A stretch of 64,000 nt of DNA, from the NCBI GenBank assembly GCA_001044335.1, contig CP011001.1, positions 1,178,001 through 1,242,000 on the forward strand, read 5' to 3'. Shown here piece by piece: positions 38,892-50,987 of the stretch (positions are counted from its first letter, which is position 1; each line of letters opens with the position of its first letter). A program made the position numbers and the translations under genes. The notes under the pieces were generated by a model. That model made no database searches, was not told where the DNA came from, and was given only the letters and a program-made list of their open reading frames with translations. Source of the DNA: Methylophilales bacterium MBRSF5. GTDB lineage: Bacteria > Pseudomonadota > Gammaproteobacteria > Burkholderiales > Methylophilaceae.

Positions 38892-40450
38892 ACATCATTG
38901 CAGTTAGTTTATTTTTACTTTTTGTATTTGTAACGCTTTATATTACCTATTGGGCAGCGAAACAAATCTCTAACCGAGACTCTTTCTATACGGCCGGTGG
39001 AAATATATCTGGTTTTCAGAATGGACTAGCTATTTCAGGTGATTTTATGTCAGCCGCATCTTTTTTAGGGATCTCAGGCCTTGTCTTTGCAACAGGTTTT
39101 GATGGACTCATTTATTCAATTGGATTCTTAGTAGGATGGCCAATAGTTCTCTTATTAATCGCGGAACCATTAAGAAACTTAGGGAAATATACCTTCGCAG
39201 ATGTTGCTTCTTATCGGCTTCAACAAAGACCAATCAGAACATTATCAGCCTTGGGCTCTCTAGCAACCGTATCCCTCTATCTGATCGCACAAATGGTTGG
39301 TGCAGGAAAATTAATTCAAATCTTGTTTGGCCTTCCTTATGATTTAGCTGTTTATATTGTTGGTGGATTGATGATTTTATATGTCACCTTTGGAGGAATG
39401 ATTGCAACAACCTGGGTTCAAATCATTAAGGCTGTACTTCTTCTTTTTGGAGCCACATTAATTTCTATTCTGGTCCTATATCAATTCAATTTTAACCTTA
39501 ATAAATTTTTTGCTACCGCAGTGAATAATCATGAATTAGGATCAAAAATACTTAATCCGGGAGGTCTTATCAAGGATCCTATTTCTGCCATATCATTAGG
39601 GTTAGCACTGATGTTTGGTACCGCAGGATTACCACACATATTAATGCGTTTTTTTACAGTAAAAGACTCGATTCAGGCAAGAAAATCCGTAGTCTATGCT
39701 ACCGGCTTTATAGGATATTTTTATATTCTGACCTTCATCATTGGCTTTGGAGCCATCATTCTCGTTGGCTCCAATACCGACTATCTAAATCCTGAGGGTG
39801 GGCTAATTGGAAATAATAATATGGCAGCAATCCACCTTGCTCATGCCGTTGGTGGTGATGTGTTACTTGGATTTATTTCGGCTGTTGCCTTTGCTACTAT
39901 CTTGGCGGTTGTATCAGGATTAACTTTAGCCGGTGCATCAGCCATATCTCACGATATCTATGCCAATGTAATTAATTCTTCAAACAAAAATGAGAAAAAA
40001 GAATTATTTGTTTCAAGAATTGCCACGATTTTCCTAGGTATTTTGGCAATTTTTCTAGGCATCATATTTGAAAAACAAAATATTGCTTTTATGGTCGGGC
40101 TTGCTTTTGCTATCGCAGCCAGTACTAATTTTCCAATTATATTTTTATCCATGTTCTGGAAAAATCTAACGACAAGGGGGGCTTTTCTTGGTGGGTTAAT
40201 TGGTCTTTTAGTGACCATCGCATTGGTCATCCTCAGTCCTGTTGTTTGGGTAGATGTTTTCCATTTTAGTGAAGCCATTTTCCCTTATAAGTATCCAGCT
40301 TTGTTCTCTATGACTACAACATTCTTTTTTGTTATTTTTATATCTTTATCAGATCGATCAAGTCAGGCAATAAAAGATAAAAAAGGATTTCAGGAACAAT
40401 TCTATCGATCCATTACTGGGATTGGGATAGAAGAGGGTAAAAAACATTAA
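38888..40450 (+). CDS. Sodium:solute symporter, ActP-like
   Basis: The 520-residue protein has about thirteen membrane helices and SSS-family motifs: [53 protein letters not shown] and [15 protein letters not shown]. Closest kin by pattern are acetate/glycolate-type monocarboxylate symporters paired with DUF485 proteins. The substrate cannot be read from sequence. It converges on hemE with a 4-base overlap. Confidence 0.88.
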   Translation: MNIIAVSLFLLFVFVTLYITYWAAKQISNRDSFYTAGGNISGFQNGLAISGDFMSAASFLGISGLVFATGFDGLIYSIGFLVGWPIVLLLIAEPLRNLGKYTFADVASYRLQQRPIRTLSALGSLATVSLYLIAQMVGAGKLIQILFGLPYDLAVYIVGGLMILYVTFGGMIATTWVQIIKAVLLLFGATLISILVLYQFNFNLNKFFATAVNNHELGSKILNPGGLIKDPISAISLGLALMFGTAGLPHILMRFFTVKDSIQARKSVVYATGFIGYFYILTFIIGFGAIILVGSNTDYLNPEGGLIGNNNMAAIHLAHAVGGDVLLGFISAVAFATILAVVSGLTLAGASAISHDIYANVINSSNKNEKKELFVSRIATIFLGILAIFLGIIFEKQNIAFMVGLAFAIAASTNFPIIFLSMFWKNLTTRGAFLGGLIGLLVTIALVILSPVVWVDVFHFSEAIFPYKYPALFSMTTTFFFVIFISLSDRSSQAIKDKKGFQEQFYRSITGIGIEEGKKH

Positions 40451-41502
40451 TGATATTTTTTACTGTACTCTTTCAACACATCGAGCATTAATGTCACTTT
40501 AGCAGGATCAGTGAATTGGGTAATGCCATGTCCAAGATTAAATATATGACCTTCACCATGGCCGTAATCATCGATAACTGATTTGACTGTGTCTTCAATT
40601 TTCTTATCGGATCCTAATAGGATTGCTGGGTCCATATTTCCTTGAAGCGCTACTTTATCTTTTGTTAATTCTCTTGCAGTTTTTAAACTGGTTTGCCAAT
40701 CAAGCCCTATTGCATTGGATCCCGCTTTTAATTGTTGATTTATCCATTGTCCACCGCCTTTGGTGAATATTATTTTTGGCACATCACCAAAGCCAAGGAT
40801 ATTAAGGTTATCTATAATGACTTTCATGAAATTCAATGATAATTTTTCATATTCCATATGACTTAATGCCCCACCCCAGGAATCAAAAATCATCACTGCA
40901 TCTGCCCCTGCCTTGATTTGTTCAGCAAGATATTGACTCACTGTTTCCGCATTAATTTTTAAAATATGATGCATTAGGTCATCACGCTCATATGCCATTT
41001 TTTTTACATTCAAAAAATCTGAACCACCTTTACCTTCAACCATATATGTCGCAAGTGTCCATGGACTTCCAGCAAATCCAATTAGGGGGACTCTATTTTG
41101 TAAAGCATCTTTAATTGAACGAACAGCATCAAAAACATAAGACAATTTTTCCATGGATGGAATGTCGAGTTTGTGAACGGATGATTCATCGATTAATGGA
41201 TTTGAAAACATAGGACCCTCACCAGGCAGAAAATTTAATCCCAGACCCATGGCATCAGGGATGGTCAAAATATCAGAGAATAAAATAGCGGCATCTAAGT
41301 GAGGATAACGGTCTAAGGGCTGCATGGTGACTTCAGTAGCAAAAGATGTGTTCCGACAAAGATCCATAAAAGACCCAGCATTTTTTCGAGTGTCTCTATA
41401 TTCAGGCAGGTAGCGGCCAGCTTGCCTCATTATCCATGCAGGAGTGTAGGATGTCTTTTCAAGTCTTAATGTCTTAAGAAATGAATCATTTAATAGATTC
41501 AT
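40447..41502 (-). CDS. hemE: Uroporphyrinogen decarboxylase
   Basis: HemE converts uroporphyrinogen III to coproporphyrinogen III in heme synthesis. The 351-residue enzyme carries the signature [17 protein letters not shown] near the N-terminus, the catalytic aspartate in [12 protein letters not shown], and [16 protein letters not shown]. It is last of the gltB-gltD-hemE series, 5 bases after gltD. hemL lies in the same direction upstream, beyond gltB. Confidence 0.97.
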   Translation of the reverse strand: MNLLNDSFLKTLRLEKTSYTPAWIMRQAGRYLPEYRDTRKNAGSFMDLCRNTSFATEVTMQPLDRYPHLDAAILFSDILTIPDAMGLGLNFLPGEGPMFSNPLIDESSVHKLDIPSMEKLSYVFDAVRSIKDALQNRVPLIGFAGSPWTLATYMVEGKGGSDFLNVKKMAYERDDLMHHILKINAETVSQYLAEQIKAGADAVMIFDSWGGALSHMEYEKLSLNFMKVIIDNLNILGFGDVPKIIFTKGGGQWINQQLKAGSNAIGLDWQTSLKTARELTKDKVALQGNMDPAILLGSDKKIEDTVKSVIDDYGHGEGHIFNLGHGITQFTDPAKVTLMLDVLKEYSKKYH

Positions 41503-41507
41503 GATGA

Positions 41508-42935
41508 TTATCTAGGTAGCGAGGTGCTTCCCATGAGATATTCATCAACCGCATGAGCACATTGTCTACCTTCACGAATTGCCCACACCACTAATGACTG
41601 ACCTCTTCTCATGTCCCCAGCTGCAAATACTTTATCTCGTGACGTAAAGTAAGCTTTTTTGCCTTCAGTATCTGCCTTAACATTGCCACGAGCATCTTTG
41701 TCAACACCAAATTTTTCAAGAATCGATTGTTGGGGGCTAACAAAACCCATTGCCAATAAAACAAGATCCGCTTTAATTCTGAACTCTGAGTTTGGTATTT
41801 CAGCCATCTTGCCATCTTTCCATTCGACTCGGCTAGCAACCAATTCTTTTACAACGCCATTGTCGCCAATCAATTCTTTGGTAGCAACAGACCAATCACG
41901 ATCACAACCTTCTTCGTGTGAGCTTGAGGTTCTCAGTTTCAGGGGCCAGTATGGCCACACCATCGATTTATTTTCTTTTTCAGGTGGCTGTGGCATCAAT
42001 TCAAATTGCGTCACTGATTTTGCACCATGACGGTTAGACGTCCCAACACAATCCGAACCAGTATCGCCGCCACCAATCACCACCACGTGTTTATCAGTCG
42101 CTAGAATCTGTTCTGACAACTTATCTCCAGCAACCACTTTATTTTGTGAGGGTAAAAAATCCATTGCAAAATGAACGCCGTCAAGTTCTCTTCCAGGAAC
42201 GGGAAGGTCTCTTGGCCATTCAGCGCCACCTGATAAAATCACCGCATCGTAATCTTTAATTAAATCGTCAGGATGAATATTTTCACCGACATTATGGTTA
42301 GTTAAAAAATTAACCCCTTCAGCAGCCATCTGCTCCATTCGTCGATCAATATGAGATTTTTCCATTTTAAAGTCGGGGATTCCATATCGAAGGAGTCCGC
42401 CAATACGATCATTTTTTTCCATTAGGTCCACATCATGGCCTGCACGGGCTAATTGTTGTGCTGCTGCTAAACCAGCTGGGCCAGAACCAACAATGGCAAT
42501 TTTTTTGCCAGTTTTCTTGTCTGCTACCTGAGGTTTTACCAGGCCTAGTTCCCATGCTTTATCAATAATCGCATGTTCAATTGATTTAATCCCAACCGCA
42601 TCGGAATTAATATTTAGGGTACAAGCAGCCTCACATGGTGCTGGGCATATTCTTCCAGTAAACTCAGGAAAGTTATTAGTAGAATGCAGCACCTTGATTG
42701 CTTCTTCCCAATTTTGGCGATACACCAGGTCATTCCAGTCAGGAATAATATTATTTACAGGGCATCCATTATTACAAAAAGGGATCCCGCAATCCATACA
42801 TCGGGCGCCTTGAACTTTGGCTTCTTCATCCGTTAAGTGCAGAACAAACTCTTTATAATTCTTTACTCGTTCATGAGGAGGAATATTTTGTTCAGATAGC
42901 CTATCAAACTCTAAAAATCCTGTTGCTTTACCCAT
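41508..42935 (-). CDS. gltD: Glutamate synthase (NADPH) small subunit
   Basis: GltD supplies electrons from NADPH to GltB. The 475-residue flavoprotein has the N-terminal cysteine-rich Fe-S region ([17 protein letters not shown]), an FAD loop ([17 protein letters not shown]) and an NADPH loop ([14 protein letters not shown]), then [16 protein letters not shown]. Its start shares one base with the gltB stop, so the subunits are coupled. Highly conserved. Confidence 0.97.
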   Translation of the reverse strand: MGKATGFLEFDRLSEQNIPPHERVKNYKEFVLHLTDEEAKVQGARCMDCGIPFCNNGCPVNNIIPDWNDLVYRQNWEEAIKVLHSTNNFPEFTGRICPAPCEAACTLNINSDAVGIKSIEHAIIDKAWELGLVKPQVADKKTGKKIAIVGSGPAGLAAAQQLARAGHDVDLMEKNDRIGGLLRYGIPDFKMEKSHIDRRMEQMAAEGVNFLTNHNVGENIHPDDLIKDYDAVILSGGAEWPRDLPVPGRELDGVHFAMDFLPSQNKVVAGDKLSEQILATDKHVVVIGGGDTGSDCVGTSNRHGAKSVTQFELMPQPPEKENKSMVWPYWPLKLRTSSSHEEGCDRDWSVATKELIGDNGVVKELVASRVEWKDGKMAEIPNSEFRIKADLVLLAMGFVSPQQSILEKFGVDKDARGNVKADTEGKKAYFTSRDKVFAAGDMRRGQSLVVWAIREGRQCAHAVDEYLMGSTSLPR

Positions 42936-45900
42936 TACACTGTTTCCTTGTTTGTTTTTTCTTGCAGCTCATTTAAAGCTCTTCGATATTCATTTGGCAT
43001 GACTTTGACAAAATGATTCAACATATCATCCCAATTATCAAGAATATGTTTTGCTACTTTACTATTGGTATATTTCAAATGATCACTGACTAAGGTTTTT
43101 AAGATCACTTCATCCGGTTGATTTAGATGTTGAGCTTCACTCGGTTGTGCATTCGCTGGTAACACTTTTTCTAACGTGACCATCGATTTATTGCAATTGG
43201 CTTCAAACGTCTTATTCACATCAAATATATAAGCTACACCGCCTGACATACCGGCCGCGAAGTTTTGACCTGTCGGTCCAAGCACGGTAACTGTTCCGCC
43301 CGTCATATATTCACACCCATGATTACCGACCCCTTCAACTACAGCGCTGGCTCCAGAATTTCTTACACAGAATCTTTCTCCAGCAATGCCGCTGAAGAAT
43401 GTTTTGCCAGATGTCGCACCGTACATCACTGTATTACCTACAATGATATTTTCAGATGCTTTTGCATTGAAAGTTTTCGGAGGTTTGATGATAATTTTTC
43501 CACCACACAAACCCTTGCCAACATAGTCATTACCTTCACCCTCTAGATTAAATGTAATGCCTTTTGCTAAAAAAGCCCCAAAACTTTGTCCAGCGGTTCC
43601 AGATAAATTCACTTGAATTGAGTCTTCAGGAAGTCCGTCATTGCCATATCTCTTCGCAATCTCGTGAGAAAGAAGCGTGCCAGCAGTTCGATTAATATTG
43701 GTAATTGGGGTATCAATGACACAAGAACCTTTATTCTCAATCGCATCTTTTGCTTGCTTAATCAGTTCATGATCAAGTGCCTTGTCTAGGCCGTGATCTT
43801 GAGTTTCTTGATGATATGTCCCAACCTCGTCTGACAATTCTGGACGATAGAAAATTTTTGTAAAATCTAGACCGTGTATTTTCCAGTGATTGATACCAGC
43901 CTGCATGTCTAAAAGATCTGAACGGCCAATAAGATCATTGAAATGTTTAACACCCAATTCAGCCATAATTTCTCTCACCTCTTCAGCAATAAAGAAGAAG
44001 TAATTGACCACATGGTCTGGTTGGCCTGTAAACCTTTTTCTCAATTCAGGGTCTTGAGTTGCCACGCCAACAGGGCATGTATTCAAATGACATTTTCTCA
44101 TCATGATGCATCCTTCCACCACTAATGGTGCAGTAGCAAAACCAAATTCGTCAGCACCCAGTAGCGCTCCAATGACAACATCTCGTCCGGTTTTCATTTG
44201 ACCGTCCACTTGTAAAATGACACGGCTTCGTAACTTATTCAGCACAAGAGTTTGTTGTGTTTCTGCAAGTCCAAGCTCCCATGGAGTGCCTGCATGCTTG
44301 ATCGATGAAAGTGGTGAAGCACCTGTACCCCCATCATGACCTGCGATCACAATGTGGTCTGATTTTGCCTTCGCCACTCCAGCTGCAACGGTGCCGACCC
44401 CAGTTTCAGATACCAACTTAACTGATATATCAGCCTGTGGGTTGGCATTTTTTAAGTCATGAATTAACTGAGCCAAATCCTCAATAGAGTAAATATCATG
44501 GTGGGGTGGAGGCGAAATTAAGCCAACACCTGGAACAGAAAATCTTAGCTGTGCAATGTACGGACTCACCTTATGACCAGGAAGTTGACCGCCCTCACCA
44601 GGTTTAGCGCCCTGGGCCATTTTAATTTGAACTTGATCTGCTGCCGCAAGATATTCAGCTGTTACTCCAAAACGACCGGAAGCAACTTGTTTAATTTTAG
44701 ACCGTAAAGAGTCTCCTTTTTTAAGCTGAATGTTTGCCTCAATTAAATCTTTTCCAAACATTTCTTCCAAGCTGGAATCCTTAGTCAGCGGTATAAACCT
44801 TTTCTTGTCCTCGCCGCCTTCGCCCGTGTTAGATTTACCACCAATACGATTCATTGCGATAGCCAGCGTCGTATGTGCTTCAGTTGAAATCGAGCCTAAT
44901 GACATGGCGCCGGTTGCAAACCGTTTAACAATTTCGGTGGCTGGCTCAACGTCATCAATTGAAATTGATTTATTGGAGGACTTAAATTGGAATAAACCTC
45001 TTAATGTCATAAATCTCTCGGATTGATTGTTAATCAATTCGGCATATTCTTTATACGTTTGGAAATCTTTTTTTCGTGTGGCGTGCTGCAATTTTGCAAT
45101 GGATTCTGGATTCCACATGTGTTGCTCACCACGAATTCTGAAGGCATACTCACCGCCAGCATCAAGCGCATTGGCTAACACAGGATCGTTTCCAAATGCA
45201 TCGCTATGTAATTTTTCAGCTTCTACTGAAACTTCGGCTAGACCAATTCCTTCAATATTTGTTGTCGTACCAGTAAAGTATTTTTCAATAAATTTTGAGT
45301 TTAAACCGATCGCTTCAAAAATTTGCGCACCACAATAGGATTGGAATGTTGAAATACCCATCTTCGACATAATTTTGTATAAGCCTTTGCCAACTGCCTT
45401 TATAAAATTAGTTTGCGCTTGAAGAGCATCATCCGTAATTTCTTTCATGGTCTCAAACACAAGCCATGGACATATTGCTTCAGCGCCGTAACCACCGAGT
45501 AATGCAAAATGATGAACCTCTCTTGCAGATCCAGTATCCACAACGAGGCCTGCGTTCGTTCTATTTCCCTCGTGTACTAAAAATTCATGTGTTGCAGAGG
45601 AAGCTAACAGTGCAGGGATGGCGATTCGATCATTAGACACATTTCGATCAGATAAAATTAAGATATTAAATCCATCACGAATCGCTTTGTTTGCTTCCTG
45701 ACAGACATTATCTAAGGCCTGCTGCATTCTTGATTCAGCATTTTCTGCTGTTGATTTTTCGTAAGTAATATCAATCACTTTTGATTTGAAGTGCCCGTTA
45801 GTTAGCTGTTGAATTGACTTTAATTGCTCTAATTCCTGAAGACTTAATACAGGCTGGCTAGCTTCAAGGCGCCATGGTGGATTGGTTTCTTCAATACCTA

Positions 45901-47560
45901 AAAGGTTTGGTTTTGGTCCAATAAAAGTCACCAATGACATCACGATTTCTTCTCTGATCGGATCAATTGGTGGATTCGTGACTTGAGCAAACAACTGTTT
46001 AAAGTAATTATATAAAGACTTGGCTTTATTTGATAACACTGGAAGAGCAGCATCATTTCCCATTGATCCTGATGCTTCCTGACCAGATTCAAACATTGGC
46101 TGTAGGATAAATTTGATGTCCTCTTGGGAGTAGCCGAAACTTTGCTGGATATCTAAGATTGGTTGAGACATTGTTTTCGATTCTTCAACCTTATCCAAAT
46201 CTCCTAAGAAAAATCTTGAATCATTGACCCACTTTTCGTAAGGTTTTGCTGATGCTAATAATTTTTTAACTTCTTGATCGTCAATCACTCTGCCGGCATC
46301 GGTATCAATTAGCAACATCTTGCCAGGCTCTAATCGCCATTTTTTAACAATCTTTTCTTCTGGGAAAGTAAGAACGCCCATCTCGGATGCCATCATCACC
46401 ACGCCGTCATCCGTCATCAGATACCTCGCTGGTCGTAATCCATTTCTATCGAGTGTGGCGCCGATCATTTGGCCATCGGTAAAAGCCACTGCGGCAGGTC
46501 CGTCCCATGGCTCCATCAATGCTGCGTGATATTCATAAAATGCTTTTCTTTCCTTGTCCATCAGAGGATTACCGGCCCAGGCCTCAGGAATTAACATCAT
46601 CATGGCATGCGGCAAGCTGTACCCACCAGCCACGAGAAGCTCTAAACAATTATCAAAACAGGCCGAGTCAGATTGACCATCTTCGATTAACGGCCATAGT
46701 TTTTCCAAATCCTCACCGAGCAACATCGATTTCATGGTCTCATGTCGCGCATGCATCCAATTCACATTCCCTTGGACCGTATTGATTTCTCCATTGTGCG
46801 CAATCATTCTGAAAGGATGAGCAAGATCCCAAGAGGGGAAAGTATTTGTTGAAAAACGCTGGTGCACTAGTGCAATGGCAGAGGTGAATTTTTCATCTTT
46901 TAGGTCTTTAAAGTAAACACCGACTTCCGCCGCTAACAACATCCCCTTGTACACGATTGTTCTGGATGACATCGATGGAATGTAAAACTTAGCGCTATCT
47001 TCCGGATTCAGTTTATTAACGGCTATTTCAATTCTTTTTCGGATGACAAATAATTTTCTTTCAAAGGCTGTGTGTTTGTCACACTCACTGCTTCTTTGAA
47101 TAAAAATTTGTTTAATGACTGGTTCAACCTCTTTGGCAGCATCGGCGATGTCAGAATTGTCCACCGGCACATCTCTCCAGCCCAGAGTCGTCTGTCCCTC
47201 TTCTTCGACTATTTTTTCAATCAGGGTCTCCACTTCATTTCGAAGTGTGTCGTCTTGGGGGAGGAATAGCATTCCGATGCCGTAATATCCGAAGTCTGGC
47301 AATTTAAATCCGGCTTCATTGGCTTCGGCTAAGAAAAATTCATGTGGGATTTGACTTAACAACCCTGCACCGTCACCAAGTTTTGGATCGTACCCAGTTG
47401 CTCCTCGGTGGGTGAGGTTGTCTAAGATGGTCAGGCCTTGTGCAACAATTTCATGACTTTTTTTACCATGAATATTTGCAACAAATCCAACGCCACAGGC
47501 ATCATGTTCGTTAGATGGATTATAAAGACCTTGTTTCTTAATATTTGATTTTTTTGCCAT
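42935..47560 (-). CDS. gltB: Glutamate synthase (NADPH) large subunit
   Basis: GltB makes two glutamates from glutamine and 2-oxoglutarate. The 1541-residue precursor has a 21-residue propeptide before the amidotransferase nucleophile C22 (HDACGVGF). It then has a central domain, the FMN synthase domain ([26 protein letters not shown]), the [3Fe-4S] cysteines in CHLNTCPVG and the C-terminal glycine-rich beta helix ([12 protein letters not shown]). It has its own promoter in the gap after hemL. It would work with AmtB/GlnK and glutamine synthetase under low ammonium. Confidence 0.97.
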   Translation of the reverse strand: MAKKSNIKKQGLYNPSNEHDACGVGFVANIHGKKSHEIVAQGLTILDNLTHRGATGYDPKLGDGAGLLSQIPHEFFLAEANEAGFKLPDFGYYGIGMLFLPQDDTLRNEVETLIEKIVEEEGQTTLGWRDVPVDNSDIADAAKEVEPVIKQIFIQRSSECDKHTAFERKLFVIRKRIEIAVNKLNPEDSAKFYIPSMSSRTIVYKGMLLAAEVGVYFKDLKDEKFTSAIALVHQRFSTNTFPSWDLAHPFRMIAHNGEINTVQGNVNWMHARHETMKSMLLGEDLEKLWPLIEDGQSDSACFDNCLELLVAGGYSLPHAMMMLIPEAWAGNPLMDKERKAFYEYHAALMEPWDGPAAVAFTDGQMIGATLDRNGLRPARYLMTDDGVVMMASEMGVLTFPEEKIVKKWRLEPGKMLLIDTDAGRVIDDQEVKKLLASAKPYEKWVNDSRFFLGDLDKVEESKTMSQPILDIQQSFGYSQEDIKFILQPMFESGQEASGSMGNDAALPVLSNKAKSLYNYFKQLFAQVTNPPIDPIREEIVMSLVTFIGPKPNLLGIEETNPPWRLEASQPVLSLQELEQLKSIQQLTNGHFKSKVIDITYEKSTAENAESRMQQALDNVCQEANKAIRDGFNILILSDRNVSNDRIAIPALLASSATHEFLVHEGNRTNAGLVVDTGSAREVHHFALLGGYGAEAICPWLVFETMKEITDDALQAQTNFIKAVGKGLYKIMSKMGISTFQSYCGAQIFEAIGLNSKFIEKYFTGTTTNIEGIGLAEVSVEAEKLHSDAFGNDPVLANALDAGGEYAFRIRGEQHMWNPESIAKLQHATRKKDFQTYKEYAELINNQSERFMTLRGLFQFKSSNKSISIDDVEPATEIVKRFATGAMSLGSISTEAHTTLAIAMNRIGGKSNTGEGGEDKKRFIPLTKDSSLEEMFGKDLIEANIQLKKGDSLRSKIKQVASGRFGVTAEYLAAADQVQIKMAQGAKPGEGGQLPGHKVSPYIAQLRFSVPGVGLISPPPHHDIYSIEDLAQLIHDLKNANPQADISVKLVSETGVGTVAAGVAKAKSDHIVIAGHDGGTGASPLSSIKHAGTPWELGLAETQQTLVLNKLRSRVILQVDGQMKTGRDVVIGALLGADEFGFATAPLVVEGCIMMRKCHLNTCPVGVATQDPELRKRFTGQPDHVVNYFFFIAEEVREIMAELGVKHFNDLIGRSDLLDMQAGINHWKIHGLDFTKIFYRPELSDEVGTYHQETQDHGLDKALDHELIKQAKDAIENKGSCVIDTPITNINRTAGTLLSHEIAKRYGNDGLPEDSIQVNLSGTAGQSFGAFLAKGITFNLEGEGNDYVGKGLCGGKIIIKPPKTFNAKASENIIVGNTVMYGATSGKTFFSGIAGERFCVRNSGASAVVEGVGNHGCEYMTGGTVTVLGPTGQNFAAGMSGGVAYIFDVNKTFEANCNKSMVTLEKVLPANAQPSEAQHLNQPDEVILKTLVSDHLKYTNSKVAKHILDNWDDMLNHFVKVMPNEYRRALNELQEKTNKETV

Positions 47561-47598
47561 AACTTTTTATCTATCGTTTTAAATGAGCCGAACCAACA

Positions 47599-47627
47599 AT
47601 AATACTGGTTTTATCCAGTAAATTCAA
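47599..47627 (-). promoter_or_regulatory. gltB promoter with an inverted repeat in the spacer
   Basis: On the minus strand TTGAAT (plus 47622-47627) and TATTAT (plus 47599-47604) lie 17 bases apart, a good sigma-70 promoter about 30-60 bases before the gltB ATG. The inverted repeat TACTGG / CCAGTA (plus 47603-47608 and 47615-47620) lies almost exactly between the two boxes, the position of a repressor operator. Confidence 0.65.
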
Positions 47628-47656
47628 TGTTTATGAGGGATTTATTCGGGTTTAGT

Positions 47657-48934
47657 TTAGATTTTTTGAAATGCTTTTTTGGCACATTCGATGGTGAAAT
47701 TAATGTCCTCATCTGAATGTTGTGCCGAGACAAAACCAGCCTCAAATGCAGACGGTCCAAAATAGATTCCTTGGCTCAACATTTCATGAAAAAATGCATT
47801 AAATTTTTCACGATCAGACGTCATCACATCTTGAAAAGAGTTAGGCGGTTGTTCGCTAAAATAGAGGCCAAACATTCCGCCCACACTGCGTGCACAAAAT
47901 TTGATACCCAATTCTTTGGCTGCATCAGTTAGTCCATCTGTCAATTTTTTGGTCTGTTGAGATAAAGATTCAAAGAAACCTTTGGTCTGAATGAGTTCGA
48001 GTGTTTTTAATCCTGCAGCCACGGCCACTGGGTTACCTGATAACGTTCCGGCTTGATAGACTGGCCCCAAGGGGGCTAATGTTTGCATGATCTCTTTGCG
48101 TCCACCAAAAGCTCCTACCGGCAATCCTCCTCCGATTACCTTACCTAAGGTGGTCATATCCGGGGTGATGCCAAAGAGTTCTTGCGCCCCACCCAGTGAG
48201 ACTCTAAAACCCGTCATTACCTCATCAAAAATCAACACCGCGCCATGTTTTTCTGTGACACTTCGTAGCGTGTTTAAAAACTCTTCTGACGGCACAATCA
48301 AATTCATATTTCCCACCACTGGCTCGAGAATGACGCAAGCAATGTCATCGCCTTGCTGATCAAACAGCTGTTGCAGTTCTTCCACATTGTTGTAGCTTAA
48401 AGTTAGGGTATCTTTAGCGACATCGGCTGGTACCCCAGCAGAACTCGGTTGGCCAAAGGTTAGTGCCCCTGAACCGGCTTTCACAAGCAGGGCATCAGCA
48501 TGGCCGTGGTAGCAACCCTCAAACTTTACAATCTTGTCTCGCCCGGTAAAGCCACGAGCTACTCGAATCGCACTCATGGTGGCCTCGGTGCCTGAGCTCA
48601 CGAGGCGGACCTGTTCGATCGAGGGCACAATTTTTACGATCTCTTGGGCCATTTCTAACTCTCTTGCCGTCGGTGCCCCGAAGGAAAGGCTATCTTTGGC
48701 AACGTCTTGAACAGCCTGAATGACCTCAGGGTGAGCATGGCCTAGAATCATCGGTCCCCATGAGTTGATGAAGTCAATATACTCCTTACCATCCTCGTCC
48801 CATAACTTTGAGCCTTGAGCCGACTTGAAAAAAATGGGGGTGCCGCCGACCGATCCAAATGCTCGCACAGGGGAATTGACCCCACCCGGGATAAAGTGTT
48901 GGGAATGTTCAAATAATTCTTTATTTCTGCTCAT
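47657..48934 (-). CDS. hemL: Glutamate-1-semialdehyde 2,1-aminomutase
   Basis: HemL forms 5-aminolevulinate in the C5 tetrapyrrole pathway. The 425-residue PLP enzyme begins [19 protein letters not shown] and has the [14 protein letters not shown] loop, FDEVMTGFR and the PLP-lysine motif [17 protein letters not shown]. It overlaps thiE by 14 bases and is followed by the gltB promoter. It belongs to the thiD-thiE-hemL run. Confidence 0.97.
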   Translation of the reverse strand: MSRNKELFEHSQHFIPGGVNSPVRAFGSVGGTPIFFKSAQGSKLWDEDGKEYIDFINSWGPMILGHAHPEVIQAVQDVAKDSLSFGAPTARELEMAQEIVKIVPSIEQVRLVSSGTEATMSAIRVARGFTGRDKIVKFEGCYHGHADALLVKAGSGALTFGQPSSAGVPADVAKDTLTLSYNNVEELQQLFDQQGDDIACVILEPVVGNMNLIVPSEEFLNTLRSVTEKHGAVLIFDEVMTGFRVSLGGAQELFGITPDMTTLGKVIGGGLPVGAFGGRKEIMQTLAPLGPVYQAGTLSGNPVAVAAGLKTLELIQTKGFFESLSQQTKKLTDGLTDAAKELGIKFCARSVGGMFGLYFSEQPPNSFQDVMTSDREKFNAFFHEMLSQGIYFGPSAFEAGFVSAQHSDEDINFTIECAKKAFQKI

Positions 48935-49580
48935 AAGTTTTTAAAATCTCGTTAAATGTTTTAACCGTCTGGGTAATGTCTTGAGATGAAAATATCTCAT
49001 TGACCACGGCGATTGCGCTCACACCACAATCTAATACTGACCTGCAATTATCTAAATTTATCCCTCCAATTGCAACCACTGGTTTGCTTGCCTGAGTCAT
49101 AATTTGTTGAATAAATTCTGTGGATGCGTGCGGTGCGTTGGGTTTTGTGGATGAGGGAAAACACGCACCAAGAGCAATGTAGTCACATGCTTGGGATAAG
49201 ATCGTCTCTACCCTCTTCCCATCGTTATAACAGGAGATGCCGATGATTTTATCTGGCCCTAATATGTGACGAACATCGTCTATTGTGCTGTCATCTTTTC
49301 CTAAATGAACGCCATCTGCATCCAAAGTGTCACATAATGTAATATCATCATTGATGATGAAAGTGACCTTACGCTGATCACAAATGTCTTTAATTAATGA
49401 GGCCTGTTGCAGTTTTAATTGCGCAGTTGCCACTTTATTGCGGTACTGCAGTACAGATACCCCTGACTCAACCGCCTCTGTTACTTTATCAACTAAAAGA
49501 GGTGTGTCGTCACAATCGGGGGTGATGGCATACAAGCCTTTAATGATGGGTGGGGTCGTCGTCACTGTCATCGAAGTCAT
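48921..49580 (-). CDS. thiE: Thiamine-phosphate synthase
   Basis: ThiE joins the pyrimidine and thiazole phosphates to thiamine monophosphate. The 219-residue TIM barrel shows [46 protein letters not shown] and [10 protein letters not shown]. The start at 49580 overlaps thiD by 41 bases; an ATG three codons later is also possible. It is coupled to thiD upstream and hemL downstream, with no riboswitch of its own. Confidence 0.95.
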   Translation of the reverse strand: MTSMTVTTTPPIIKGLYAITPDCDDTPLLVDKVTEAVESGVSVLQYRNKVATAQLKLQQASLIKDICDQRKVTFIINDDITLCDTLDADGVHLGKDDSTIDDVRHILGPDKIIGISCYNDGKRVETILSQACDYIALGACFPSSTKPNAPHASTEFIQQIMTQASKPVVAIGGINLDNCRSVLDCGVSAIAVVNEIFSSQDITQTVKTFNEILKTYEQK

Positions 49581-50373
49581 TCATCCAAAAAAAACGATTG
49601 GGGATTCTCTGGCCTTGGCCAGTTTGTATGGCTGCATCTAAGGTGTGCCAGGTAAAATCTTGGCCTTCTTCAACGGCTTGTATGAGAGATAAGCCTTGCG
49701 CCACATAGGCAGCAATGGCTGATGCCAGCGTACAACCTGATCCGTGGTACTCATGGGGTAATCGCTTCCAGGCATAAGACTCAGTCTCGCCATCAGATAA
49801 ATAAAGTTTATTCATCACTTCATCTGTAGCATCATGGGTACCTGTAATCAATACATTTTCACAGCCACCTGCCAATAATCGTTTAGCCGCCTCATCGATT
49901 GAAATCTCTTTTATTTGATCATCTAGCTTCACCAGCTGTCTCGCCTCCATGATATTAGGTGTGAGTATTGTCACTCGAGGCAAAATGAGCTCAATCATCA
50001 ATTGACGCATCGATTCAGATGTTAATTCATCTCCCCGGCCAGAGGCCATAATTGGATCGAGCACTACAGGAATATTTGGGTATTCAGTGAGTAATTTAGC
50101 GAGCACACGAATATTTTCTTCGCTCGATAACATGCCGCATTTAATCAAATCAACTTTAGAGTCATCTAAAATGGTTTGAACTTGTGCTGCAAACAACTCT
50201 GATTCCACTGGGCTCACATGATAAACGCCCTTAGTATCTTGAACTGTTAATCCAGTAATTACAGTTAACGGGTGACAGCCTAAACTTGAAACGGTTTGAA
50301 TATCTGCCTGCATCCCAGCACCGCTGGTAGGGTCTGAAGCTGAAATGATTAATATGTTTGGTGTCGAATCCAT
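49540..50373 (-). CDS. thiD: Hydroxymethylpyrimidine/phosphomethylpyrimidine kinase
   Basis: ThiD phosphorylates the pyrimidine moiety for thiamine synthesis. The 277-residue ribokinase-fold enzyme has SASDPTSGAGMQADIQT at the start, VLDPIMASGRGDEL, TPNIMEARQL and the closing HGSGCTLASAIAAY motif with its catalytic aspartate-region anion hole. It is divergent from the pilin cassette and heads the thiD-thiE-hemL series. Confidence 0.96.
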   Translation of the reverse strand: MDSTPNILIISASDPTSGAGMQADIQTVSSLGCHPLTVITGLTVQDTKGVYHVSPVESELFAAQVQTILDDSKVDLIKCGMLSSEENIRVLAKLLTEYPNIPVVLDPIMASGRGDELTSESMRQLMIELILPRVTILTPNIMEARQLVKLDDQIKEISIDEAAKRLLAGGCENVLITGTHDATDEVMNKLYLSDGETESYAWKRLPHEYHGSGCTLASAIAAYVAQGLSLIQAVEEGQDFTWHTLDAAIQTGQGQRIPNRFFWMNDFDDSDDDPTHH

Positions 50374-50403
50374 AAATTGATATATTAATCCATCATGGTA
50401 TTA

Positions 50404-50432
50404 TTTAACAGTTAAAATCAAGCACATATTTA
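50404..50432 (+). promoter_or_regulatory. Possible promoter of the pilin cassette with an overlapping palindrome
   Basis: TTAACA (50405-50410) and TATTTA (50427-50432) are 16 bases apart. A perfect palindrome TTTAAC-A-GTTAAA (50404-50416) covers the -35 box in the short gap shared with the divergent thiD gene. Either feature could be chance in such AT-rich DNA. Confidence 0.3.
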
Positions 50433-50453
50433 AGTTTGGAGGAGGCTTAAACA

Positions 50454-50960
50454 GTGATAAAACAAGGTTTTTCATTAATCGAATTATTAGTGGTTGTTGC
50501 AATAATTGGTATCCTGGCAGCCATTGGCACGATCGGTTATCAAAACTACATTGACGGCACACGCATCTCCTCAGCAGACCAAGAAAGAAATCAGAAAGCA
50601 CGAAAATTAGAAAATGACATCATTGGTGCACAAACTGGAGTTATATCAAATTACTCAAGTTGTTTTGATTTGATAGATGATCAAATTTCAGATTTTAATT
50701 CCAGTGGTTCAGATAACCCTTATGACACTAATTACACTGGACAAATTTTTGTAAACGGACATACAGCACCAAAAAATGGATCTAATCAGATTGAGTTAGA
50801 TGCAGGCCAACAGATTATTATGTGCAGTACGCCATGCGCACCTCCAGAAAGTGTTGAAATTAGAATGTGTTCATGCACAGATCAAAATGGATGTTTAACT
50901 TCGTTAGGTTCACCAGCTACTGTAGCTTGTCCTACCCCTGCATCAGTTTCATCATGTTAA
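50454..50960 (+). CDS. Type IV pilin-like protein, cysteine-rich
   Basis: The GTG start at 50454 follows a strong GGAGGAGG site. The 168-residue protein has a five-residue leader ending in Gly, then F-S-L-I-E and a 20-residue hydrophobic helix: the prepilin-peptidase site and glutamate-5 of type IV pilins. The globular part is unusual in having eight cysteines (70, 124, 128, 139, 141, 147, 159, 168), most in the last 50 residues. Its first ~37 residues nearly match the pilin at 55315, but the rest is unrelated. With the two secreted proteins downstream it is probably a minor pilin carrying a tip factor. Confidence 0.85.
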   Translation: MIKQGFSLIELLVVVAIIGILAAIGTIGYQNYIDGTRISSADQERNQKARKLENDIIGAQTGVISNYSSCFDLIDDQISDFNSSGSDNPYDTNYTGQIFVNGHTAPKNGSNQIELDAGQQIIMCSTPCAPPESVEIRMCSCTDQNGCLTSLGSPATVACPTPASVSSC

Positions 50961-50987
50961 CTTTTATGAAAAATGAGGTATCAAATA

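Noticed and set aside
45027-45338. Open frames on the plus strand inside gltB, metH and hemL
   Set aside because: They are opposite-strand shadows of strongly conserved genes, with no ribosome sites and no recognisable protein features.
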